Origin: Ctena decussata
Taxonomy: Eukaryota; Mollusca; Bivalvia; Lucinida; Lucinidae
Assembly (NCBI GenBank): GCA_963989385.1
Contig: OZ022501.1
Location: 94,906,979-94,970,978 of the forward strand
Length of the DNA stretch: 64,000 nucleotides
Direction of reading: 5' to 3'
Shown: positions 1-10,322 of the stretch, in pieces
How the letters are laid out: the number at the start of each line of letters is the position of its first letter
Position numbering within the stretch: position 1 is the first letter of the stretch
Translations under genes and position numbers: made by a program
The notes under the pieces: generated by a model
What the model saw: the letters and a program-made list of their open reading frames with translations, nothing else
Told to the model about the DNA's origin: nothing
Database searches by the model: none

Positions 1-54
1 ACGGACACTGGGTGATCACAATAGCTCACCCTGAGTCTATGGCTCAGGTGAGCT
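1..54. repeat. right-end remnant of an AGCTCACC-family repeat
   Basis: The segment holds AGCTCACC near position 24 and ends in TCAGGTGAGCT, the closing motif of the full copies at 22980-24395 and 34501-36463. Only a short end is present and the rest would lie off the left edge of the window. Confidence 0.55.
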
Positions 55-161
55 AAAAAAACACACTTAAAACAAGAACATCCCATATTTTGATATTAGT
101 TTCTGACCTTGACCCCAGGGTCATAAAAGGTGGCGGAGTGGTACTGAGTTAATCTTTTGAC

Positions 162-196
162 AAGTAATTAAGTAAGTAAGTAATTAAGTAAGTAAT
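162..196. repeat. AAGTAATT/AAGT simple repeat
   Basis: Short run alternating AAGT and AAGTAATT units. It has no coding content. The 730 bases after it, up to the GTCT tract at 936, contain no feature I can support. Confidence 0.8.
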
Positions 197-934
197 GACT
201 TTATATCACGAGAGTGACCCTGAGTCCTTCTTAATACTATAATAATATGTGGTCTACTATTCAAGTAAAATTTCTCTTTAATTATCACAAATTTACATTT
301 TAAGCGACGCTGCGTTGTTCCATGGTCGCAATTTTTTATGGATCGATTTCAACTCTGCACACATTTTACAGACTTATTATAAATGTGCTTCAAATTTTTT
401 TTTTTCGTTCAAAATATTTTAGGCAAAATTTGGTCAGTTTCAGTCTTGCATATGATAGATATATATATATTGTAGCAAGTTTGTGTAATCAACTTCTCCT
501 ACAGTTTTCGATGAATCAAATTTAAAACACTGTGTTCATATGTGGCACATATTTGAAGATATACATGCAGATTTGTAAGGTTCAGCGTTTGTACAGCAAT
601 ATATGCAGCAAGCTGCAGGTATCAAGACAAACTACAGTTTATGACTAATTCATTTGAGACCATGCACACACTTCCATGGGTTTGTTATATTTCTGGATGG
701 GGTGTGAGGCATGATGGGGATCACAAGGCAGGGTGGGGGAGGAGGCATAACCTGTGTCTTACAGACAAAATTTTCACGATTGTTTTCAATATCTTCTGCA
801 TTTATATGCCCTAAACCAAAGAATAATAATGGTCAAGAGTATGTATTGTTAATTACTACGTTAACAAGCTTGATATTAATGAATATTTATGATGGAAAAC
901 TGTTAACTAAGTATGCAAGGTAGTATGATACAGA

Positions 935-935
<1 letters not shown>

Positions 936-964
<29 letters not shown>
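936..964. repeat. (GTCT)n microsatellite
   Basis: About seven uninterrupted copies of the tetranucleotide GTCT, located about 60 bp before a fold-back element. Confidence 0.9.
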
Positions 965-965
<1 letters not shown>

Positions 966-1021
966 CAAAAATATTTACATAAATCATTTGAAATGAATCT
1001 AGGCATTGACGATGGATATAT

Positions 1022-1254
1022 TGAGCCGCGACACGATAAAAACCAACAATGTGGTAGAGCGCAGATTCAGATTAGCCTAGACGATTGTCCATTCTGATCA
1101 GAGTCTTCGCTTTGCGCTTAAAGTGTAGCCAAGGGCCTTAGCTACCTCCATGCGGACTGCGAAGACTATGATCAGCCTGGGTAGATGCCCAGGCTGATCT
1201 CAGTCTGCGCTGGGCACACAACCGCTTTGTTGGTTTTCTCGTGTCGCGGCTCAA
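1022..1254. mobile_element. fold-back element, TGAGCC family, copy 1
   Basis: The element opens with TGAGCCGCGACACG and closes with CGTGTCGCGGCTCA. The two halves are near-complementary over about 110 bp each, with inner motifs CTGATCAGAGTCTTCGC on one side and GGCTGATCTCAGTCTGCGC on the other. The small loop holds an AGCTACC-type motif. It encodes no protein. At least eleven more copies occur in this window, so it is an amplified, presumably non-autonomous palindromic element. Confidence 0.85.
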
Positions 1255-1413
1255 TTATTATATTGATCAGCCACTGCTGCATCATGCAGAAGAGCATGCG
1301 CATATGCTGAAAAGTAATATCGGTCTTCTTTAATACGGCGTCGATACATGTCGTTTAACCAGTAATGTGTTCTACTGACTGTCTTTTGTGAGTTATACTG
1401 CCTGTTGCATACT

Positions 1414-1654
1414 CACGGGGGTAATACCAATTTGCATACCTGTGCTTTCAACCGAGTCAGTCAATTACCATACATGCAAAAGTGGCTGTAGACCGAGACA
1501 ATCGACGGCCGTACTTGCTTGGTCGACAGCCATTAACAATAGTACCATTTACCGCTATTGGTAATGCTTACGATCGTATTCTCGGTCGAAAGCCACTTCG
1601 TATAGTACCGACTCGGTCGAAAGCACAGGTAGCCAAATTGGTATTACCCCCGTG
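1414..1654. mobile_element. MITE with long inverted ends
   Basis: The left end starts CACGGGGGTAATACCAATTT and the right end is its near-exact complement, AAATTGGTATTACCCCCGTG. Similarity continues inward through a CTGTGCTTTC(A/G)ACCGAGTC stretch, so each inverted arm is over 40 bp. There is no coding capacity. No convincing target duplication was seen. The sequence from 1655 to 2318 shows no recognisable feature. Confidence 0.75.
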
Positions 1655-2318
1655 ATGCTGTATGGTGTCAACCATAATAAAAAACGCATTTAACGCGGCA
1701 AGGACATGGGTACATGCATACGCTTCAGCAGACAGCATACTGTAGAACGAAGGCAATGAACCTAAATGGTTGACCGGTGCTGCATCAAACAGACGGTGTA
1801 CATAATTTACATCATGTCCGCATGTTCTTACGCTTGGGCTGAGTGTTGACAGTATTTAGTTAGATAGAAATTGTTAGGTCTTGCTGTAACTGTGATGTTT
1901 AATGAAATGTCCTTATTTAAATTCTGCTTTTGACGTTTGTTTGTGGAAATACAAAAAGAAAAAAACGTTAATAAGAAATAAAACCATAAACATTTAACGT
2001 ATCTCCCTGAAAGTTAACGGACTTTGATTGCTATTGTTCCATATAGTTTACAAGGCAAAAAAGAGCGACATGCTGATTCAAAAGTGCTTCCTAAGGAATG
2101 ATTAAATGGTAATTTTCGGCGCAAAAAAAAAAAAAATAATACATATTAATATTAACATTTCAACACATGCAGCAGAGCGTCCCAGCAATTATTTATTAAA
2201 TCTTTTTTTCAAGAGCAAATAAAATCAGTAGCTTATTTTCAAATGTTCAACCCTGTATAGGGTGCGTGCCTACTTGATGCGCAATTATTAAATGTAGGAT
2301 AAGCAGATATATAACTAT

Positions 2319-3053
2319 AACAAGAGGCCCAAATAGGCATGCTACGCTCACTTGGGTATTTTGACACAATGTATCAGTGTCGTCTTATGGATGGTCCATG
2401 GCGTAAATTTGCACAGGCCCATGCGATACTTTATATCTGCTATACCAGGATCCCACTGATGCTACACTCAAACTTTCAATCAAATATCTGTAATAGTTCT
2501 TGAGAAAAAGTTGAGTTTGGTTGTTTCTCCCGTTTTTGTTAGAGGCTGCCATCTTGGATAATCGAGCAGACCTAATTTTGCAGTTATGAAACCCTGCAGT
2601 CATGTTCAAGTTAAATTTGACCGCAGTAACAGTAGAAGTTGTTTACAAGATATCTTTAGACATAGGAATTTTAGCAAAATTACGTATGTAAACAGAAAGT
2701 AGGTCGGTGTCACAAAAGTCCGCTACGGATATTTCCCACATTTTTACAATCCACAATATCAGTGTTCCACTGATGTTCCAAGCCAAAAATTAGCCAAATA
2801 AAACAAGTGGTTCTGGAGAAGAAGTTAATTTTGTTATGTTGCTACTTTTAATAATATGGGTCATCTTGCATTCTCTACCTAATATAAGACCCTAGGGTCT
2901 GGCCATGTGCTATATGAAATTGAAGAACCATTGGTCTAGCGGTTTTATAGCAAAGGATGTTTTAGTAAGTTCTTTTCAATTGGTGGCGCAGCACGCACTC
3001 CGGATGCATTGGAATGACAATAACTCATAATGGCCCTTCGAGCCAGGTGAGCT
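2319..3053. mobile_element. AGCTCACC-family relative, degraded
   Basis: It starts AACAAGAGGCCC, the complement of the tail that ends the full AGCTCACC copy at 36463, and ends GAGCCAGGTGAGCT. The body has the family's typical phrases on accuracy of position only (for example TCTGGAGAAGAAGTT). The core repeats are too diverged to count. From 3054 to 3843 I see nothing supportable. Confidence 0.5.
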
Positions 3054-3843
3054 AAATAAATACACTATTGTGACCAAGACAGGTGTGCAAGTGAAATATT
3101 TCAAATCATAAAAAGTGGACTACCCTGTGTATTCTTCATAAATTACACAAATATTTGGACAAAGGCTTCTTCTTATTTTTATCTGTTCAACCAAACAACA
3201 AGTGAAAGAGTTCTTAATGTATTGACGTATTTTTATACCTACTGTATTAACATTTTCAATAACAACGTTATTTTTTATAGATTTTTGCGCAGGAAATTAC
3301 CATAATATAAACCTTTCTTAACATGAATAAATCCAGCCATTTTGTGATTCTAAATTGTGAGAACCAACATAAAGAAGACATCTGCTAACTTTTGGGGTAT
3401 ATGCTATATTTTTGGAAGCATTTTATGCAGATTTTTCTATATATTGCCTACAAATCAGTGAGTATCACCAAATAATCTTACGAGTAAACGACAAATAGAG
3501 TAGAAGAATTGATGATTGTGTTGTTTTTTGTGTTAACCAACTTAATTGAGTAGCTGTTTCCTAATCTATCCCATACTCTTGTAAGGTCTGTAATTTTCAC
3601 CGTGCGTAGTAAGATCCCCTTTGCTGAGCCAGAAAACCTTCAGACGTGGCAAGACCACCTTAGTTTCCGTTTCTTGACCAAGGTCAGGAGCTTATCATAT
3701 CGTCCGATGGCAGCCCGCGAACCTATTCATTGGTTATGGTGCTACTAAGTGTTCAGAAACCTTCGATAGCATCTCATCTCGAATGCCTGCGTTTTTTTTC
3801 TCTAATGCTGATGTCAAGGTCCACGATTAACATGCATAAAGAA

Positions 3844-4076
3844 ATGAGCGCGCGATAAGACAAAGCCAACAAAGTGGCATTTGCTTCCAGCACAGACTCA
3901 TATCAGCCTGGGCATCTGCCAAGACAGTCTGATCACAGTCTTGGCTGTCTGCATGGAGGTAGCTTAGATCCGTAGCTACCCTTTAAGCGCTTACCGAAGA
4001 GTCTGATCGGGCTGAGCGGTTTCCCAGGTTGATCTGAGTCTGCGCCTGGCGCTCGACCACTTTGTTGCTTTTCTCA
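3844..4076. mobile_element. fold-back element, TGAGCC family, copy 2 (degraded)
   Basis: It opens ATGAGCGCGCGATAAGACAAAGCCAACAAAG-like sequence and retains the internal AGCCTGGGCATCTGCC, GTCTGATCACAGTCTTGGC and AGCTACCCTTTAAGCGC motifs of the family. The right end is eroded: it stops at CTTTGTTGCTTTTCTCA without the final GTCGCGGCTCAT. Confidence 0.75.
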
Positions 4077-4404
4077 ATTATGTAGATGACAAGATAGCGC
4101 ATCAGATCAGTTTCATGTTTAATCCAAGAGATATCAAAACTTACTGGTTTGAGACTGACTGTCCATCTGTATGTTCATGTAACGACAATGCTGCTCAAGA
4201 ACAGTGACATCTGGGGACTTACTTTTACATAGCTGGACAAAACATTGCAAATAAGTGGACCAGTATTTTTTCTTTTCCCTCAGCCTTGCGCATACTCAGT
4301 AAAGCACCTTTCTAGACTTACTTAATAAAATTCGTTCCAAAACTTTTTCCTGATATTTAACGACAGGGACCTCGGCTATTTATATACGATAGATCAGAGG
4401 ATAT

Positions 4405-4470
4405 CAGAGGAACCGAACCCGAGACCCATGGGTCCTCTAGCCCGTAAACCACCAAAGCAACCAGGCAACT
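4405..4470 (-). repeat. possible tRNA-derived SINE fragment
   Basis: On the minus strand GGGTTCGGTTCC (4409-4420) matches a polymerase III B box. A weaker A-box-like stretch lies at 4449-4463. No acceptor stem can be folded, so this is not a tRNA gene. The stretch 4471-5060 shows nothing else. Confidence 0.35.
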
Positions 4471-5060
4471 AGTATAAAAAGAAATTAAATGACAATTGAC
4501 ACACCCATAGATGAGCAGTGCGCAAAAAATTAATCCGGTTACAGGTATTATTACTTTCTTACTGTATTTGTCGGATCCATACTATCTTTACAAGTTTGGA
4601 ATATGCCACTATCAGAGGACAAAGGCAGGAGTCGAAGACTTAAAGAAACAAAACATTACCACAGATAATATCTAGTCAAAGCCCGGCCCTCGTAGCATGT
4701 TACATTCCTTCTCAGATGTATTGAAGCAAATTATATAACACGGTCACAGAGAGCAATGTTATGAAATTGAGAGAGCAACGGAGTATGCTAACTTGCATTA
4801 AGGTTTCAACAGTTATTCCTCTTCTTCATTTCTGCTTTGGTTGGCGGTGTAAGCGAGGTAACTCGTACTTTAGAAATGGCTGCGTTACTGATTAAATTAT
4901 AAGCCCTGGATAGCTTTTATATCGTTTATCGCGACAAACAAGGTATCAACTATACTAACACATTATACATACCTGATGACAATTTTATCTTCCAGGATTA
5001 TACTTTATAGGCGAGCGTCAGCAAAGGGAAGTCCCAGTACCGTTTATACGCCTTCGGTAT

Positions 5061-5134
5061 GCCGCGACCGGGATTCGAACTAACGACCTCCCTTGCCCAA
5101 AGGCAGACGCTACACCACTTGAGCTATCAGGGCC
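5061..5134 (-). repeat. tRNA-derived SINE head (pseudo-tRNA)
   Basis: The minus strand carries TAGCTCAAGTGG (5115-5126), a good A box, and GTTCGAATCC (5071-5080), a good B box, at tRNA-like spacing with a foldable anticodon-type arm. The acceptor ends do not pair (GGCCCTG against GTCGCGGC), so it is better read as a SINE head than as a functional tRNA. A 90-codon plus-strand reading frame across it is a by-product. Confidence 0.6.
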
Positions 5135-5963
5135 TTGCAAGCAAACAGGTAGAAGGCGAAAACACTGATCACACAATGTGCGAAAATAAAAACAATTGTA
5201 AAAGCACTTTGGCCAAAATTCATTTTGTACATACGGCGCCGCAAACGTACAGCATGTATGTTGTCACGTCAGGTCAAGGACACGCCATCCGTAATAAATA
5301 TAGCGACTCAACAAAAGACATGCAAGTTTAAATAGCTAAGGGTGTTTCGAACAACCATGTAACATATCTGATCCTAATAACTGATCATAATAATCATCTA
5401 CATCAGTTGATTATGTCCACGGTTTCCCGACAAATTGCAATAGAAAAGGTTTTTGATAATGAGGTTCTGCAGGAGGATCAGCGGAACGAACCCATAACCT
5501 GCAAATCCTTGCAAAGAATGAAAATGATGTTGCTGTCCCCTTCTCTAAACGATGTTCCCCAGGAGGCTAAAAGAAAAGCGTCCATAGTTGCACATTACTA
5601 GCACAGAGTCTCTACATAATAAACAGAGAAGGGAATATAGCTTTGAGAAAATCAAACTCTTCCATTTTATGTATTTCAGGTATTTTGAGAGGAGCAAAGC
5701 ATATGCACTGTATGCCATGCTCCGATTCTAAGGAAAAGATCTGTTACCATAGCACCTACTGATTTACCAACTCTCGTGCTTAGTACTTTCACAGAATGAT
5801 GTCTCGATGACGTCACTTTGACATCAATACGAAGTCTTACTTGTTATGGTAACAGATACATGACGCCAATTTTTGCAATGACAGAAAATACTGAAATTCT
5901 TTCAACAGAAACTTCAGATTTTCTCAAACAAATTATCAGTCTCAAGTCATTTCACAGGAGGCA

Positions 5964-6006
5964 TATGACGTTGAAATGACGTCAGTACGACGTCATTTCG
6001 ACGTCA
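5964..6006. repeat. palindromic cluster of TGACGTCA-like motifs
   Basis: Four ACGT-centred motifs sit in 43 bp and form a palindrome around TGACGTCAGTACGACGTCA. TGACGTCA is the cAMP-response-element core, but the palindromic design also fits a MITE end. The wider stretch 5135-5963 has a further ATGACGTCAC at about 5808 and no gene. Confidence 0.5.
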
Positions 6007-6322
6007 TGTGCCCGCTGGGTTAATTCCTTGATAAAAGTGAAAAAATCAGTACCAAGCCATACATTTTTAAAGGTACATTCTCGTATTTCATTATGAAACA
6101 ATCAGAAAGGAATGAAACGGATTTGTTGTATGCAACACAATTAAGATTTCTGCAAAATATCTTCGGCGAATATATCTTTGTCACGGAGGAAGAGACGATA
6201 TATAAGTGCGTACCTCACTATTTATTCATTTTATGAATACTAAAGTAAATAACTTAACAAGGAGCATTAATCTCAAATCAGTTCACGTGTGTTCTTTTCA
6301 ATTAACTTATGATCGCTAGGCG

Positions 6323-6352
<30 letters not shown>
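6323..6352. repeat. (TATC)n microsatellite
   Basis: About seven perfect copies of the tetranucleotide. Confidence 0.9.
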
Positions 6353-6353
<1 letters not shown>

Positions 6354-6572
6354 TCTGCGAAAATATATCTTCTTAATTTCTTCTACTTCAGTGACCGTCA
6401 CAAATCTTAAATTTAGTAGATGAAACAACTTCCACAATATTAAAGTAACGAGAAATCTAACAACAACATCGTATCTTTCCGGTCAAAAAGTTGGCAATTA
6501 TTATTATTATTATATATTAAGTTCATAATTAAGATAGATCTTAATATTATTAAGATAATACTTATTCCTTAC

Positions 6573-6767
6573 GAGATTCAGAAGAACTGGAGGGAGGTAA
6601 AAGCAGACGCTTTTACCAAAACCTGTTGGTAACACTCCGACGCAGTTCCTCCCATTGACTACATTTCGAATTATTTTTACTTGCTCTTCCTTCAAATCAG
6701 GTAGTGAAAGGCGCTGTTTCGCAAGTTCAATTGCATTGTGAAGCTTATCATCAGCGTACATCTCCAT
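6573..6767 (-). CDS. RecQ-like DNA helicase, N-terminal exon (partial)
   Basis: This reads as one exon of 65 codons starting ATGGAGATGTAC and ending in a strong donor (CTC|GTAAGG). It contains LPDLKEEQ, as in the motif-0 region of RecQ helicases, then VGVLPTGFGKSVCFYLPP, a Walker A motif I with the RecQ-style context. In the family this part binds ATP to drive 3'-5' DNA unwinding. Motifs Ia-VI are missing: I found no continuing exon at lower coordinates down to the window edge. The open frame continues 35 codons upstream of the chosen ATG, so an upstream exon is possible. It may be the start of a gene leaving the window or one of the short RecQ-like pseudogene copies common in invertebrate genomes. 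Helicase identity is fairly sure; functionality is not. Confidence 0.6.
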
Positions 6768-7008
6768 GGTGTAGCAGACGACGTTAGCTATACCAGGCAC
6801 ACGAAAACCACGTACTGTACCTAGATTGCTGCTAAACCCCGGAACAGACGGAATGCCGGAAAGAGTACACACTATCTATCTTCGTAAACTGCTTAGGCAC
6901 TGGCATGATCTCCGCTTCATGTTGTGAAAAATGAATGATAAGAAGCAGGCGAGTGAGTCTATCTAAAGATGACAGGTTAAATTATAGTACAGAAAGGACA
7001 AGAGCCCT

Positions 7009-7011
<3 letters not shown>

Positions 7012-7058
<47 letters not shown>
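7012..7058. repeat. (AC)n microsatellite
   Basis: About 23 uninterrupted AC dinucleotides. Confidence 0.95.
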
Positions 7059-7060
<2 letters not shown>

Positions 7061-7353
7061 TCCATTTTATTGTTATTTTATTAAAAAATATGAAATTTGG
7101 AAATTTTATAACAGATGTTACTTATACATGATGTTTTAATATGACACCAATAATCCTAACTTTGAGTCCTAACATGACCGAAAATTTTCCAGTACGTATT
7201 TAGGTGCGGAGTACGGAGGTAATGTTTGTGGTTTTCATACCCGACCAGTATTATTTATTGAAAAAAAAAATATGTTGTCGTTATTTTATACTCTCCTCTA
7301 AGTCTTTTCCCTTGCAATCGCTCTCTTTTCAATAAATTGTCTTTATTTCATAC

Positions 7354-7542
7354 CCTAACGTTGACGGTAGGTTCAACTGACTCGTATCGGAGCGCACTGT
7401 TACCTACTTGAGTAACAAGACCAATATTTGTACTACCGGCACTAAAGTACCGGACTTCACCTTCAGGATGACGGATATTCACGGCTTCAGACGGAAAATT
7501 CGGAGAACTTTGGCCTTTATCCAAAACATGGCAGCGAAACAT
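7354..7542 (-). CDS. possible exon of an unrecognised divergent gene
   Basis: An open stretch of 63 codons starts MFRCHVLDKGQ and ends VEPTVNVR directly at a plausible donor (AGG|GTATGA). It lies 270 bp from the start codon of the glutaredoxin gene on the other strand, a head-to-head layout. I recognise no domain. Codon use is balanced rather than AT-skewed, but a 60-codon open frame can occur by chance. It does not join in phase to the RecQ-like exon at any acceptor I can see. Confidence 0.25.
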
Positions 7543-7812
7543 TTTTGTTTCGCGACTACAGGAGGAAAATAGAAAGATGTGATAACTTAAAAGGCGAATC
7601 ACAAATACTTTTATGGTTTTCTTGCAACCTGTAAAGATAATCTATCAAGTACTTCACTTAATTACTGTGGGTATTATTCGTAATAGGAGAATTCGGACCG
7701 AATTTTGATACAATTCGTAATTTCAAGTTTTTGCCGTTGATCAACACATGACCCTACGGGAGGAGCATAGTGGATCCCGGCTAAGGGTCAGTAGTACAGG
7801 ACTACTGCTGTC

Positions 7813-10283
7813 ATGGAACTGAAAGGCAGGGTGCTGATTTATTCAATATTGGGGTGCCCACATTGCATGCGTGCTAAGTCCAGCTTACAGGAAAAGGGAA
7901 TTCCATACACTGATGTTAGTCTTGACAAATACCCACATTCGAGACATGAACTTCAGATGCGAACAGGCAAGAGAACTGTGCCACAAATATTCTTCAATGC
8001 AAAACATATTGGTGGAAATGAGGAACTTCAAGAGCTGGTAAGATGCAACAAAATCATTTTTTATTGTTGTTCTGCTAGATCAAGCAGGTCACACCTCAGT
8101 GAGGTGTGATAACCACAGACTCTTGGGTTTAGACTTTTATCAGTGGAGCCTCAATGAAGTCTCAATTTATACTTGTATAAATTGTTATACTTGTATAAAT
8201 TGAGACTTCATTGGGGCTGTATACTGATCAGAGTCAAAATCCCAAGTGTCTGTGTGTGATACAGGGAAATAATGCAGACCACAGCAAAACACCAAAAACC
8301 ACCCCAAAATCTTCACAAACCAGTTAAAAACATTTCTAACCTGTTTCTAAATATTTTTTTGATACTTTGGAGATAATTTTTACCAGCTGATTTATCTTAT
8401 AGCACCAAAAAGACCACTTATGCAAACAAACACTTAGGCATTACTGTTAATACAATTAATATTAATGTATTGTAATGATAATTATTATTATTTAATCACC
8501 TAGAAATAATATAGTTGTCGTTTTATAATCCTCAAAAAAGAAAATATAATTGCAGGTTTTTTCACACTTTGCCTGTGTAATGTTATAGCACATTAAAAAA
8601 TAGATAAATTTATTAAAGATTCCAAGTTGTTAATACAGTAAAGTTGTTGTTGATAGGCCAACTTGAAATAGTCGAACTTCACTGGCTCGAACTCGGAAGG
8701 CTCGAACGCCATGCTTCGGTCGAACTGACTTTCCAGTCCCGGCAGAACTCCCATTCATGTTGATTTAACCTGCCACCTTTGGCTCGAACTACGATGGCTT
8801 GAACGCTCGAACCCCAAACCCGGTCCCTAGGGTACATTTTCTATATAAAAACCCACCGATGGCTCGCACTAATTGCCTTGTAAATAATTTCCATTTCTAA
8901 GCTATTGAGAACTTTTCTAGCGACCAGACTAAATGTAGATCGTATCTGTTTCAAGTATACTTAATCCTGGTTGATCTTTTCAGCTTGTAAATAAAAATAT
9001 ACGGTAAAAATATATTTCAGTGTTGTTTTATTTTATCTCCCAGAAAGTGCAAAAGGGTCAACGAGTGGCTTAAATTATGACCGATCAATAAAAAGGAAGT
9101 GACACTTGCTATGATATGAAAGCATAGTACATACAGCTTGACCTTGTGAGTTGGTCTTCAATGGCTCGAACTACCGATCGCTCGAACTTTTTTGGGTGGT
9201 CCCGGCGAGTTCGAGCCATCGAAGTTCGACTGTATATTGATTTAGATTAAATGTTCAGTGAAAGAGTTTTTGTAGTGGTTTGTACTAAATAGTAGTGATT
9301 TGGGACTGGTTTGTGGTGGTTTCCAGCAGTTTGTGGTAGTTTGTGGTGGTTTGCGGTATATATATTGTTGCGTACCTTTATGTAACATGCTCTTCTCAAA
9401 TGTATTGTATATAACCGCCTACGTTTAGGGCAAAAAACATATTTCGTTTGAGCCCAAATAAATAAATTTAAAATTTAAAAATTGAAATTGGTATTTCAAT
9501 GGACCGCAGGGAACATGGGACATGTATGAACTAATTCTAGCCTTCTCTGACTAACAAATCCTTCAGATAATTGTGATTGGTGGCTTTTAGTGTCAGAGCA
9601 CATAAGCTTTAAATAATCCCAAAACATGAGTGCTCATATTTCAGCTGCTGTTGGCATATCAGTATGCATTTTTCTTCTATATAATAACATAATTGCAAAA
9701 GGGGAATAATATTTTTATCTGGTACATCCAACAATTAGAAATAACCTACAACATGTAAAACTTTCCAAAGAGTAAGCGAAACTTCTGATACTGACTCATC
9801 TAAAACATGTATCTTATGTATATTCATTTAATGTTATTTTGGTTCATGCAGGTAAATATGCAAAACAGTGAAGCAGTTAAGAAAAATGCTATTTTCATGA
9901 GATTGAATATATTTTTTTAGTGAAATAAATGCCGATATCGGGTGGTTGTGCATTTGGGGTTTGACTCTGATGTACTCTGACCGTTCATATAACACAAAAA
10001 AATGAAAGGTCAGAGAAGGCTGGGATTACTGTCTGAACCTGAATAATTTGCTGCCTAACTGAGTGATATAATCTTGTTTCAACCCCCATATCAGAGGCAT
10101 TATTTTAACCTTACCTCTGATTTGCTTCTTGTAGATAATTTTATATAAAGGTTTCCCTTTTTCTTTTAATACTTAATTCTAAATTCAGCTCAGCACACAA
10201 CAACATTTATGATACACAGACATAACCAAGTTGTCTGATGAAGAATGATCAGATAGACAGAAAAACAGCAGACAGTCATTCAC

Positions 10284-10322
<39 letters not shown>

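Noticed and set aside
5061..5134. tRNA gene on the minus strand
   Set aside because: A and B boxes are good but the acceptor ends and the T-stem do not pair, so it is treated as a SINE.
5059..5331. 90-codon plus-strand open frame starting MPRPGFELTTSL
   Set aside because: It is the antisense of a tRNA-derived SINE head; the peptide is a known by-product of B-box sequence (GGGATTCGAAC).
6573..7542. The RecQ-like exon and the 7354-7542 open frame as one minus-strand gene
   Set aside because: The upstream piece ends in phase 0, while the acceptor candidates before the RecQ-like exon need phase 1 or 2.
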